This document shows positions 42,638 to 51,737 of a DNA stretch of 64,000 nucleotides, piece by piece; the stretch's first letter is position 1, and every line of letters starts with the position of its first letter. Source of the DNA: Streptomyces albofaciens JCM 4342 (GTDB lineage Bacteria; Actinomycetota; Actinomycetes; Streptomycetales; Streptomycetaceae); the NCBI RefSeq assembly GCF_008634025.1, contig NZ_PDCM01000002.1:1922001-1986000 (forward strand). The letters are read 5' to 3'. The position numbers and the translations under genes were made by a program. The notes beneath the pieces were generated by a model. The model saw only the letters and a program-made list of their open reading frames with translations, was not told where the DNA came from and ran no database searches.

Positions 42638-43903
42638 TCACGACACCGGCCGGCTGTCCGCCCAGACGTTCTCGAACTCCTCCCGGTATGTCTCGAAAAG
42701 ACCGTGGTCGTCCTCCCGGTCCGCGCCCTGGCGGAGCACCTCGCGGCCGCCGCCGCGCAGGACCAGGACCGGTGACTCCATGCCGCGGCTGCGGCGCAGG
42801 TACGACTGGACGACGGCCACGCCGTCCGGGCCGTCGCCGTCGACCAGGTAGGCCGTGAAGCGGGGGGTCTCGTCGAAGACCTGGATCTCGAAGGCGCCGG
42901 GGTCGCGCAGCCGGGCCCGTACCCGCCGCATGTGCAGGATGTTCATCTCGATGGAGCGGCTCATCTCGCCCTTCTTCAGGCCCAGTTCCCGCTCGCGGCG
43001 GCGGACCGCGCTGCTGGCGGGGTTGAGGAAGAGCAGGCGGACGCGGCAGCCGGACTCGGCGAGGCGGACCATGCGGCGGCCGGAGTAGTTCTGCACGAGG
43101 AGGTTGAGGCCGATGCCGATGGCGTCCAGGCGGCGGGCGCCGCCGAAGAGGTCCTCGGCGGGCAGCTGCCGCTGGAGGCGGACCCGGTCGGTGTGGACGC
43201 CGACGACGTCCGCGTACCGGTCGCCGACCAGGTCCTCCACCGCGTCGATGGGCAGCCGTCCGGCGGTGCGGGTGCCGATGCCGGAGCCGAGTATGTCCAG
43301 CAGCCGGGCGGAGGCCCTCTCCGCCTGGGCGAGGACGGTAGGGGTCAGGGAGCGGTTGCGGGAGACGATGTTGCGGGCCACCTCCAGCTCGTCCAGGGCC
43401 AGCTCCACCTCCCGCCGGTCGTCGAAGTACGGTTCGAAGCAGGGCCAGTGCTGCACCATCAGCTCGCGCAGCTGCGGGAGCGTCAGGAAGCTGAGGATGT
43501 TGTCGTCGGCGGGGTCGAGCAGGTAGCCCTTGCGGCGGCTGACCTCGCGGACCGCCACCGCGCGCTGGACCCACTCCTGGCCGGTGGGCCCGGCGGCGGC
43601 GATAACCCACTCGTCGCCGTGCACCGGCTCGTAGACGGGGCACAGCACCGCGGCCACGACGGCCCGCAGCCGCTGTTCGACGAGGTTCAGCCAGATGTAG
43701 GCGCGCCCGGCCCGCCGGGCGCGCGTGCGCACCTCGCTCCAGGCCTCGGCGCCCCAGTCCAGCTCCGCGCCGATCTCCATCGGCCGGGCCAGGGACACCG
43801 TCCCGGGCGGGGCGTCGACGGAGCCGCCGTCGTGTCCCTCATGACCGTCCTGGCCGTCATGGCCGTCGTCACCAGGGGGCAACTCCAGCCCGCCCGAGCT
43901 CAC
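42638..43903 (-). CDS. SAV2148-family HEPN domain protein
   Basis: The 421-residue protein matches the SAV2148-type HEPN family of streptomycetes: GLELPPGDDGHDGQDG N-terminus, SLARPMEIGAELDWGAEAW, AYIWLNLVEQRLRAVVAAVL and VREVSRRKGYLLDPADDN. HEPN folds are often RNases in toxin or defence systems, but the function of this family is unknown to me. The C-terminal half, from SGIGTRTAGRLPIDAVEDL on, is basic and helical (SAVRRRERELGLKKGEMSRS) and not recognised. The GTG at 43903 follows GGAAGG; in-frame codons upstream give a poor N-terminus. Confidence 0.85.
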   Translation of the reverse strand: MSSGGLELPPGDDGHDGQDGHEGHDGGSVDAPPGTVSLARPMEIGAELDWGAEAWSEVRTRARRAGRAYIWLNLVEQRLRAVVAAVLCPVYEPVHGDEWVIAAAGPTGQEWVQRAVAVREVSRRKGYLLDPADDNILSFLTLPQLRELMVQHWPCFEPYFDDRREVELALDELEVARNIVSRNRSLTPTVLAQAERASARLLDILGSGIGTRTAGRLPIDAVEDLVGDRYADVVGVHTDRVRLQRQLPAEDLFGGARRLDAIGIGLNLLVQNYSGRRMVRLAESGCRVRLLFLNPASSAVRRRERELGLKKGEMSRSIEMNILHMRRVRARLRDPGAFEIQVFDETPRFTAYLVDGDGPDGVAVVQSYLRRSRGMESPVLVLRGGGREVLRQGADREDDHGLFETYREEFENVWADSRPVS

Positions 43904-44005
43904 CTGCGCACCGCCTTCCGAACCCCCGTGCCAACGATCAAGGCAGACTACTGCGGGTCCGGGAGGCGGTGCAGCAGGATGGATCGAGTCCCGCGCCAAC
44001 TCCCC

Positions 44006-45385
44006 TTATTCGACGTGACCGTTGTGTCCGGAAAGCTCGGGCGGAGTGAGCGGATTCATAGCGGTCACGTCGCGCGGGGCGAGCTGGAAGCCCTGCCAGT
44101 GGACGGGCATGGGCTCCTGGTCCTCGTCCCGGGCGATGTGGTGGTAGCCGATGTTGACCCACGCGATGGGGTGGCGCAGCGGCTGGCCGTTGACCCACCG
44201 GTCGACGCTGTCGCCCGCGCCGGTTCCGCAGTTCGCCAGGTTGTTGCTGGCGAACTGCTCGCATTTGTTGTACTCGGTGAAGTACACGTCGTGTCTGGTG
44301 AAGGCGCGCCCGGTGTACTTGCTGGAGCGGCCGGGGACGATCTCGTACGACCGGGGGTGGCCGTCCTTGTTCTTGCCGACGTTGCTGACCACCCGCCACC
44401 AGCGTGTCGGCCCGGCGTCGCCCGCCAGTTCCTTGGCCACCGGTGTGCGGACCGTCTTCGTCCTGGGCGCCTGCCCGGCGCCGCCCGGGGTGGTCGTCGA
44501 GTCGAACTGCTCGACGCGGTTGGCCGACGAGCCGTCCAGGCCGAAGTTCAGGCGCCAGAAGACGTTGTGGCTGTGGCTGGTGGCGTAGTCCTTGGCGCCC
44601 TTGCCGATCGGCCAGCCGCGGCCGTCGCCCGCGTCGTAGTCGGCGGGTGAGAGCGTGCCGGTGGCGCCGACCTGCATGTTCATCGTGCCGTCCGCGGAGA
44701 AGCGCCACTCGACGATGTATTCGTACCAGCCGGTCTTGTTGACCGTGTAGACGAGCAGGTCCTTGCCCTGGACCTGCTGGATCCTGGTCGTCTCCCCGGG
44801 GTAGCGGCCCAGGCGGTAGGCGTGGCCGCGGGCGCGGGTGGTGACGCACAGACCGTTGACGTACGGGTGCTGCGGGTCCCACGCTCCCGGCACCTTGACC
44901 GCCTTGATGGTGCCGCCGGGGCACTCCCCGGGGTCCAGCGTCTGCAGGCCCTGGGCGAAGCTCTGCCCGGTGAGGTCGTCGTACTCGTTGCCGCCGTCGT
45001 CGTACGGCACGTGGATCTGGGCCAGCTTCGCGGTGGTCAGCACCTGGATCGGCCGGGGCTCGCCCTTGGGCTGGTACGAGACGTTGTCCAGGACCAGCCC
45101 GGCGTTGGCCTCGTAGTGCCAGCACATGCGCCAAGTGGTGCCGCCTTCGAGGGTCTGCGTGATGCTGTACGGGGTACTGCACCCTGCGGCGGTGGGGGCG
45201 GGGGCCGCCGGCGCGGCCTGGGCGGCGGCCGGCCCGGCCGCCAGTGCCGCCGTGCCGAGCAGCAGCGGCGCGGCGAGCAGCGCGGCACTCCGGGCGCGGG
45301 CCCGGCGGGCGGGGACGGGAGGACGGACAGGGACCCGGACGGGTCCGTGGTGGACGCGGGCACGGCGGAAGGATCTTTCGTGCAT
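44006..45385 (-). CDS. Secreted copper amine oxidase-like catalytic domain protein
   Basis: The 459-residue protein has a Sec or Tat-like signal (residues 27-57, RRARARSAALLAAPLLLGTAA). The rest resembles the copper amine oxidase catalytic domain: VPYDDGGNEYDDLTG (catalytic-base region), a TLDPGECPGGTI counterpart of LGCDCLG, WYEY with Tyr221 as the topaquinone candidate, EWRFSADGTMNMQVGATGTL, HSH (His271, His273) and His416 of HIARDEDQEPMP as copper ligands, and QGFQLAPRDVTAMNP at the end. The Asn that normally precedes the topaquinone Tyr is Trp. AGGAG precedes the ATG. It follows a gene for N3-like domains, as if a full oxidase were split. Confidence 0.75.
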   Translation of the reverse strand: MHERSFRRARVHHGPVRVPVRPPVPARRARARSAALLAAPLLLGTAALAAGPAAAQAAPAAPAPTAAGCSTPYSITQTLEGGTTWRMCWHYEANAGLVLDNVSYQPKGEPRPIQVLTTAKLAQIHVPYDDGGNEYDDLTGQSFAQGLQTLDPGECPGGTIKAVKVPGAWDPQHPYVNGLCVTTRARGHAYRLGRYPGETTRIQQVQGKDLLVYTVNKTGWYEYIVEWRFSADGTMNMQVGATGTLSPADYDAGDGRGWPIGKGAKDYATSHSHNVFWRLNFGLDGSSANRVEQFDSTTTPGGAGQAPRTKTVRTPVAKELAGDAGPTRWWRVVSNVGKNKDGHPRSYEIVPGRSSKYTGRAFTRHDVYFTEYNKCEQFASNNLANCGTGAGDSVDRWVNGQPLRHPIAWVNIGYHHIARDEDQEPMPVHWQGFQLAPRDVTAMNPLTPPELSGHNGHVE

Positions 45386-45542
45386 GGAAACGCTCCTGTA
45401 CGACGATGAGACGGAAGCCGCGGAGGCTTCCGGGTACGCGGGTGCGAGGTGCCGCACGGTCCCCGCCGGACGGCGTCCGGCCCAGAGCGGGCGCGGTGGC
45501 CGTGCCGTGCTCGGTGACCGTGCCCGGGCGCTCCCGGGCGGC

Positions 45543-46343
45543 TCAGTCCAGCCGGCCGACCGTGCGCGCGCTCAGGTCGATCACGTAGCGCCGGGTGTCG
45601 ATCCACTGGCCGTTGCGCACCTTCGTGAAGAGCCGCACGCAGCGGTGCTGCCCGCAGGCGCGCAGCTTCTCCGGAGCCGGTCCTTCCGCCGCTCCGCGGT
45701 AGACGAAGCCGGTCACGGCCAGCTGGCCGGGGCCGGTGAGGGCCTTTCCGGTGGCGTGTTCGTAGTCCTTGCGCAGGCCCTCCCCCTCGGGCGCGGCGAT
45801 CAGCAGGCCGGCCGCCGCCTCGCTCTCCGCCCGGTCGGGCGGCGGCTGCACACCGTGCCGGCTGTCGGTCTTCTCCACCTTCCCCGTGGTGAGGTCGACG
45901 GTCTTGGTGATGTACGCGTCGGACCGGTAGTCGTAGAACGACACGTTCGCCCGGCGCGGCGGATCGGCGCGGCCGGACTCGTCCGGGCCCAGTTCGGCCA
46001 GGTCGGTGGTCAGCCGCTCCGGCCCCGGTCTGCCCCGGACGTCCTCGGTCGCGCCGCGGAACGTCGGGGGCACCGCCAGGGCCTGCGCCCGCGCGATCTC
46101 GTCGTCCGTGAGCGGGTCCCGGCCGACGCCCCGGCGCCCCTCGGCGGGGGCGCGCTCCACGGCCCCCGGCCGCACCTGGCCCGTCTGCGGTCCGGGGTCC
46201 GCCGCCGCGGCGGCCCGGCTCCCCCCGCCGGCCGCCCCCGCGTCCCCGGGCAGGGTCACCGCGGCCAGCGCGGCGGTACCCGCCAGCGCCACGGCCGCGC
46301 CCGCCACCACCTTGCCCAGGTGGCGGTGCATCATGTTGCGCAC
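45543..46343 (-). CDS. Secreted protein resembling the N2/N3 domains of copper amine oxidase
   Basis: The 266-residue product starts VRNMMHRHLGKVVAGAAVALAGTAALAAVTLPG, an export signal. After a low-complexity linker come LTDDEIARAQALAV (like the N2 start of copper amine oxidases) and DAYITKTVDLTTGKVEKTDSRH with GVQPPPDRAESEAA, which matches the N3 pattern VDLxxGxV...GVQPP. No catalytic domain is present; that part is encoded by the next gene downstream. The GTG at 46343 follows AGGGGGGAA; an ATG at 46364 is possible. Confidence 0.65.
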   Translation of the reverse strand: MRNMMHRHLGKVVAGAAVALAGTAALAAVTLPGDAGAAGGGSRAAAAADPGPQTGQVRPGAVERAPAEGRRGVGRDPLTDDEIARAQALAVPPTFRGATEDVRGRPGPERLTTDLAELGPDESGRADPPRRANVSFYDYRSDAYITKTVDLTTGKVEKTDSRHGVQPPPDRAESEAAAGLLIAAPEGEGLRKDYEHATGKALTGPGQLAVTGFVYRGAAEGPAPEKLRACGQHRCVRLFTKVRNGQWIDTRRYVIDLSARTVGRLD

Positions 46344-46581
46344 AGTTCCCCCCTGCTGCCTCATGGTGCTCGGCACACATCGGTCGTCCTGTACGACGAT
46401 CCGACTTCACCGCGGGTTGCCCGCCTTTCGGCGCAGATCGCGCGAAAAACCAGCCGAATTGGGCAGGTTGAAACACGGGACGAACGCAGCACCGTACGCA
46501 GCAATCGAACACGGCGACGCACGACCGACGTGATGCCTCCAGGCGTCGCGACGCCCATCGAGGAAGTGGAAGAGTCGACGC

Positions 46582-48882
46582 ATGCAGGTCTGGCCGGGAC
46601 AGATGTATCCCCTGGGTGCCACGTACGACGGTGCGGGCACCAACTTCGCGGTGTACTCCGAGACGGCGGAACGCATCGAGCTGTCACTGCTGCACGACGA
46701 CGGCTCGGAGACCGCCGTCGAACTGCGGGAGACCGACGCGTTCGTACGGCACGCCTACCTCCCCGGCATCATGCCGGGGCAGCGGTACGGCTTCCGGGTG
46801 CACGGCCCGTACAAACCGGAACGCGGTGCCCGGCACAACTCCGCCAAACTGCTGCTGGACCCGTACGCGAAGGCGGTCAGCGGCACCATCGACTGGGACG
46901 AGGCGGTGTACGGCTACCACTTCGGCAAGCCGGACAGCCGCAACGACCTGGACTCGGCGCCGCACACGATGACGTCGGTGGTGATCAATCCGTACTTCGA
47001 CTGGGGCGACGACCGCCCGCCGCGCACCGACTACCACGAGACGGTGCTCTACGAGGCGCACGTCAAGGGCCTGACCATGCTCCACCCGGACCTGCCGGAC
47101 GATCTGCGCGGCAGCTACGCGGCGCTGGCGCACCCCGCGGTGATCGAGCACCTGACCGAGCTGGGGGTCACGGCGCTGGAGCTGATGCCGGTGCACCAGT
47201 TCGTGCACGACCACCGGCTGGTCGACGCCGGGCTGGCGAACTACTGGGGCTACAACACCATCGGCTTCTTCGCCCCGCACAACGCGTACGCGTCCTGGGG
47301 CGACCGCGGGCAGCAGGTGCTGGAGTTCAAGTCCGCGGTGCGGGCGCTCCACGAGGCCGGCATCGAGGTCATCCTCGACGTGGTCTACAACCACACGGCG
47401 GAGGGCAACCACCTCGGTCCGACGCTGTCCTTCCGCGGCCTGGACAACGCCTCGTACTACCGGCTGGCCGAAGACCCCCGCTACTACATGGACACCACCG
47501 GCACCGGGAACTCCCTGCTGATGCGCAGCCCGCACGTCCTCCAGCTCATCATGGACTCGCTGCGCTACTGGGTGACGGAGATGCGGGTGGACGGATTCCG
47601 CTTCGACCTGGCGGCGACGCTGGCCCGGCAGTTCCACGAGGTGGACCGGCTGTCGTCGTTCTTCGACCTGGTGCAGCAGGACCCGGTGGTCAGCCAGGTC
47701 AAGCTGATCGCCGAGCCCTGGGACGTGGGCGAGGGCGGCTACCAGGTGGGGAACTTCCCGCCGCTGTGGACCGAGTGGAACGGCAAGTTCCGCGACACCG
47801 TACGGGACCTGTGGCGCGGCGAGCCGCGCACCCTGGCCGAGTTCGGCTCCCGGCTGACCGGCTCCTCCGACCTCTACCAGGGCGACGGCCGGCGACCGCT
47901 CGCCTCCATCAACTTCGTGACCTGCCACGACGGCTTCACCCTGCGCGACCTGGTCAGCTACGACGGCAAGCACAACGAGGCCAACGGCGAGGACAACAAG
48001 GACGGCGAGAGCTTCAACCGGTCCTGGAACTGCGGCGCCGAGGGGCCGACGGACGACCCCGCCGTTCAGGAGCTGCGGGCCCGCCAGATGCGCAACTTCA
48101 TCGCCACGCTGATGCTGTCGCAGGGCGTGCCGATGCTCAGCCACGGTGACGAGTTCGGGCGCACCCAGCGCGGCAACAACAACGCGTACTGCCAGGACAA
48201 CGAGCTGACGTGGGTGCGCTGGCCGGGCACCGGCGAGGGCGGCGGCTCCGGGACGGAGGCCGGAGCGGGGGGCGAGGCGGCGGCCGGGGACGAGGCCGGG
48301 ACGGCAGTGGAGGAGGCCGGAGCGGGGGGCGAGGCGGCGGCAGCGGACGAGGCCGGGCCGGAAGCGGACGAGGCCGGTGCGGCAGTCGAGGAGGCCCCGG
48401 AGCTCACGGCCGTCCGCAAGGAGGACGAGGAGTTCCTCGCCTTCGTCCGGCAGATGGTGTGGCTGCGGCGCGACCACCCGGTCTTCCGGCGGCGGCGCTT
48501 CTTCCACGGCCGCCCCATGGAGGGCACCCACGACGAGCTGTCCGACATCGCCTGGTTCACCGCGGAGGGCGAGGAGATGCGGCAGCGGGACTGGCAGGCG
48601 GCACACGCCAAGTCGCTGACGGTCTTCCTCAACGGCAGCGCGATCACCGAGCCGGGCCCGCGCGGCGAGCGGATCACGGACGACTCCTTCCTGCTGATGT
48701 TCAACGCGCACGCGGACGAGCGGGAGTTCACCGTGCCGGTCGACCACGGCCGCCAGTGGCAGGCGGTGGTGGACACCGCCCATCCGGAGGCGGTGGCCGA
48801 CGGCGGCGGCATCAAGGCCCAGGCCGGCGACCGCCTGCCGCTGCCGGGCCGCAGCATGCTGGTGCTGCAACGGCCCGCCTAG
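46582..48882 (+). CDS. glgX: Glycogen debranching enzyme GlgX
   Basis: GlgX hydrolyses alpha-1,6 branches of limit glycogen. The 766-residue GH13 enzyme has an N-terminal CBM48 (PLGATYDGAGTNFAVYSETA), then the catalytic barrel: VILDVVYNHTAEG (region I), VDGFRFDLA (region II, nucleophile Asp), LIAEPWDVG (III, Glu acid) and FVTCHDGFTLRDL (IV, His-Asp). After ELTWVRWPGTG, a roughly 60-residue Ala/Glu/Gly insertion with two 45-bp near-identical repeats interrupts the usual sequence. GGAAG precedes the ATG. It is followed by treY on the same strand. Confidence 0.95.
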   Translation: MQVWPGQMYPLGATYDGAGTNFAVYSETAERIELSLLHDDGSETAVELRETDAFVRHAYLPGIMPGQRYGFRVHGPYKPERGARHNSAKLLLDPYAKAVSGTIDWDEAVYGYHFGKPDSRNDLDSAPHTMTSVVINPYFDWGDDRPPRTDYHETVLYEAHVKGLTMLHPDLPDDLRGSYAALAHPAVIEHLTELGVTALELMPVHQFVHDHRLVDAGLANYWGYNTIGFFAPHNAYASWGDRGQQVLEFKSAVRALHEAGIEVILDVVYNHTAEGNHLGPTLSFRGLDNASYYRLAEDPRYYMDTTGTGNSLLMRSPHVLQLIMDSLRYWVTEMRVDGFRFDLAATLARQFHEVDRLSSFFDLVQQDPVVSQVKLIAEPWDVGEGGYQVGNFPPLWTEWNGKFRDTVRDLWRGEPRTLAEFGSRLTGSSDLYQGDGRRPLASINFVTCHDGFTLRDLVSYDGKHNEANGEDNKDGESFNRSWNCGAEGPTDDPAVQELRARQMRNFIATLMLSQGVPMLSHGDEFGRTQRGNNNAYCQDNELTWVRWPGTGEGGGSGTEAGAGGEAAAGDEAGTAVEEAGAGGEAAAADEAGPEADEAGAAVEEAPELTAVRKEDEEFLAFVRQMVWLRRDHPVFRRRRFFHGRPMEGTHDELSDIAWFTAEGEEMRQRDWQAAHAKSLTVFLNGSAITEPGPRGERITDDSFLLMFNAHADEREFTVPVDHGRQWQAVVDTAHPEAVADGGGIKAQAGDRLPLPGRSMLVLQRPA
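48256..48357 (+). repeat. Two 45-bp near-identical repeats inside glgX
   Basis: Copies at 48256-48300 and 48313-48357 differ at only two or three positions and are in phase (57-base offset, 19 codons). They encode EAGAGGEAAAGDEAG-type segments. They mark a recent in-frame expansion in a surface loop. Confidence 0.8.
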
Positions 48883-48898
48883 GCCGGGGGCCGCCGGT

Positions 48899-48993
48899 CC
48901 GGCTACGCCGTGAGCCGTAGGCCCGGCTCCGCCATTCCGGTGGTTCCTGGCGGGCCCGTGCGCTCCGGTCGGGGGCCCGTTCGGCGTAGCCGG
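48899..48993. terminator. Long inverted repeat after glgX
   Basis: CCGGCTACGCCG (48899-48910) is repeated inverted at 48982-48993, 17 bases after the glgX stop, with a 71-base loop region. A second perfect hairpin, CCCGGGC-GGT-GCCCGGG, lies at 49003-49019. Together they probably end glgX transcription before treY. The 302-base gap has no supported gene. Confidence 0.5.
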
Positions 48994-49184
48994 GACGCCC
49001 GGCCCGGGCGGTGCCCGGGAGGGACGGGCGGGGGCCTGCGGTCGGGGAACCGGCGAAGGTCGCCGCCCGGAGCCGCCCGGCGCGTACACCGGGGCCGCGC
49101 GCGCCGTGCCTGCGCGGCGCTCCAGCACCGGGGCGGCCCCGGCCGGATGAAACAACAAGCCGTCCGGCGGGTACGGGTGTTCCC

Positions 49185-51629
49185 ATGACGGCCGAATCCA
49201 GTGCGCCATCCACCGCCACTGCGCCACCCACCGCCACGTACCGGCTCCAGCTCCAGCCGGACCTGCCCTTCGCCGCGGCCGAGAAGGCCGTGCCGTACCT
49301 TGCCGCGCTGGGCGTCTCGCACCTCCACCTCTCCCCTGTCCTGGAGGCGGTGCCCGGTTCCACACACGGCTACGACGTGGTGGACCACGCGCGGGTGCGG
49401 GCCGAGCTGGGCGGCGAGGAGGGCCTGCGCGCGCTGGCCGCGACGGCCGCGGCGCACGGACTGCGGCTGGTGGTGGACATCGTGCCCAACCACATGGCCG
49501 TGCCCGCGCCGGAGTCGCTGAACGCCGCGCTCTGGGCGGTGCTGCGGGACGGCCCCGCGTCCCCGTACGCCCGCTGGTTCGACATCGACTGGGACGGCGG
49601 GCACAGCGGGCGGGTGCTGCTGCCGGTGCTGGGCGGGCGCCTGGGCGACGAACTGGGGAACATCCGGGTCGACGGTGACGTACTGCGCTACCACGACCAC
49701 GCCTTCCCCATCCGTCCCGGCACCGAAGGCCTGCCGCTGCCCCGCCTCCTGGACGCGCAGTGGTACCGCCTCGCCTGGTGGCGGCTGGCCCGCAGCGAGA
49801 TCAACTACCGGCGGTTCTTCACCATTTCGGAGCTGATCGGCGTACGGGTCGAGGACGAGGCGGTCTTCGAGGCGACCCACGCCACGCTCCTGCGGCTGCT
49901 GCGCGAGGGCGTCGTCGACGGGCTGCGCGTCGACCATCCGGACGGCCTGGCCGCCCCCGGCGACTACCTCGCCCGGCTGCACGCCGCCACCGGCGGGCGC
50001 TGGACGGTGGTCGAGAAGATCCTGACCGGCCGGGAGCGCCTGCCGTACGGCTGGGCGTGCGCGGGCACCACCGGCTACGACGCGCTGCGGCACCTCGACG
50101 GCCTGTTCGTCTGCCCGCTCGGCTCCGGCCGCCTGTTCACCGTCTACCGGGACTTCGTGGCGCCACTGGCGGACGCGGGCGGCGACTGGGAGGAAACGGT
50201 ACGCCGCGCCGCCTACGAGGTCGTCACCCACGACCTCGCCGCGGAGGTCGAACGGCTGGTGCGGACCGCCGGGCGGATCAGCGACCAGGCGTCCCACCAG
50301 GGCGACCACGCGCCCTGGGCCCTGCGCACCGCCATCCGGGAACTGCTGGTACGGCTGCCCGTCTACCGGCCGTACGCCACCGACCGCGCCGGGGCGCGGG
50401 ACCCGCAGCGCGGCCGGCAGGACGCGGCGATGCTGGCCGAGGCCGCCGCCCGGGCGCGTACGGTCTTCCGCGCGCCGGAGGAGGCGCTGGCCGTGGACCT
50501 GGTGCGCGACCTGGCGCTCGGCCTGCTCGGGGACGGCCCCGACTGCGAGGACTTCTGCGCCCGCTTCGCCCAGACCTCCTCCGCGCTGCGCGCCAAGTCC
50601 GTGGAGGACACCGCGTTCTACCGCTACGTACCGCTGCTGTCGGCCTGCGAGGTGGGGGCCGACCCGGGGGCGCCCACGGTGGGTGTGGACACCTTCCACG
50701 CGTACTGCGCCCGTATCCAGCGGGACTGGCCGCTGACCTCGACGGTGCTCTCGACGCACGACACCAAGCGCAGCGCCGACGTGCGGGCGCGGATCGCGGT
50801 GCTGACCGAGTGCCCGGAGCGCTGGCGGGACCTGCTGCGCCGGGTGTCCGCCGGCCCGGGCGAGGGCCCGCAGCCGCCGGACCAGCACCTGGCGTGGACG
50901 GCCTGGCAGACCGCCTTCGGCCTGGGCAAGCCGTCCGCCGAACGGCTGATCCCGTCGGTGCTCAAGGCCGTACGGGAGGCCGGGCTGCGGACCTCCTGGA
51001 CGGAGCGGGACGCCGAGTACGAGGAGGCGGTCGGCGAGTTCCTGCGCGCGGGGCCGTGCGGCCCGGCGGCGTCCTCGCTCACCGAGCTGGCAGCCGATCT
51101 CGCGCCGTACATCCGCGCCAACGTGCTGAGCGCGGCGCTCCTCCACCTGACGATGCCCGGCGTGCCCGACCTCTACCAGGGCACCGAGACCGAGTACACG
51201 GCCCTGGTCGACCCGGACAACCGCCGCCCGCCGCGGCTGCGCGCCGATCTGCTCACCGAACTGGACGACGGGACCGGCCCGCAGGACCTCTCCGCGGAGA
51301 AGCTGCTGCTGACGGCCAGGGCGCTGCGCCTTCGCCGCGACCGTCCCGAGTGGTTCGGCGTCCACGGCACGTACGCCCCCCTGCACGCCGACGGTTCGGC
51401 CGCCGGTCACTGCCTGGCCTTCGCCCGCGCCGGACGGGCCGTGACGGTGGCCACGCGCCTCTCCCTCCGGCTGGCCGAGGACGGCGGCTGGCGCGACACG
51501 GAACTGACCCTCCCGGGCCCGGGTCCGTGGCACGACGTGCTCACCGGCCGGACGGTCCCGGGGCCGGTGGTCTGCCTGCGCGAGCTGCTGGCGCGGTACC
51601 CGGTGGCGCTGCTGGCGGGAGAGGGCTGA
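49185..51629 (+). CDS. treY: Malto-oligosyltrehalose synthase
   Basis: TreY isomerises the reducing-end glucose of maltodextrin into a trehalosyl unit. The 814-residue GH13 enzyme begins with TATYRLQLQPDLPFAAAEKAVPYL and has SHLHLSPVLEAVPGSTHGYDVVD, LVVDIVPNHMAV (region I), VDGLRVDHPDGLAAP (II), WTVVEKILTGRERLP (III) and LTSTVLSTHDTKRSADVRAR (IV). The ATG at 49185 is chosen over an upstream open frame whose sequence is low-complexity. Partner enzyme TreZ is encoded at 57109-58986, 5.5 kb away. Confidence 0.95.
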   Translation: MTAESSAPSTATAPPTATYRLQLQPDLPFAAAEKAVPYLAALGVSHLHLSPVLEAVPGSTHGYDVVDHARVRAELGGEEGLRALAATAAAHGLRLVVDIVPNHMAVPAPESLNAALWAVLRDGPASPYARWFDIDWDGGHSGRVLLPVLGGRLGDELGNIRVDGDVLRYHDHAFPIRPGTEGLPLPRLLDAQWYRLAWWRLARSEINYRRFFTISELIGVRVEDEAVFEATHATLLRLLREGVVDGLRVDHPDGLAAPGDYLARLHAATGGRWTVVEKILTGRERLPYGWACAGTTGYDALRHLDGLFVCPLGSGRLFTVYRDFVAPLADAGGDWEETVRRAAYEVVTHDLAAEVERLVRTAGRISDQASHQGDHAPWALRTAIRELLVRLPVYRPYATDRAGARDPQRGRQDAAMLAEAAARARTVFRAPEEALAVDLVRDLALGLLGDGPDCEDFCARFAQTSSALRAKSVEDTAFYRYVPLLSACEVGADPGAPTVGVDTFHAYCARIQRDWPLTSTVLSTHDTKRSADVRARIAVLTECPERWRDLLRRVSAGPGEGPQPPDQHLAWTAWQTAFGLGKPSAERLIPSVLKAVREAGLRTSWTERDAEYEEAVGEFLRAGPCGPAASSLTELAADLAPYIRANVLSAALLHLTMPGVPDLYQGTETEYTALVDPDNRRPPRLRADLLTELDDGTGPQDLSAEKLLLTARALRLRRDRPEWFGVHGTYAPLHADGSAAGHCLAFARAGRAVTVATRLSLRLAEDGGWRDTELTLPGPGPWHDVLTGRTVPGPVVCLRELLARYPVALLAGEG

Positions 51630-51737
51630 CGGGCGAGGGCTGACGGGCGACGCGTACGGACACGGCCGCGCGACGGCCGACCGGCCCGCACCGGCTCTTC
51701 GGCGCCTGGACGCGGGTCGCTCCGCTCCGCCGACCGG

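Noticed and set aside
39045..46343. A secondary-metabolite cluster controlled by the SARP regulator
   Set aside because: Adjacent genes encode a nuclease, an HEPN protein and amine-oxidase-like proteins; no synthase or synthetase genes are present in the window.
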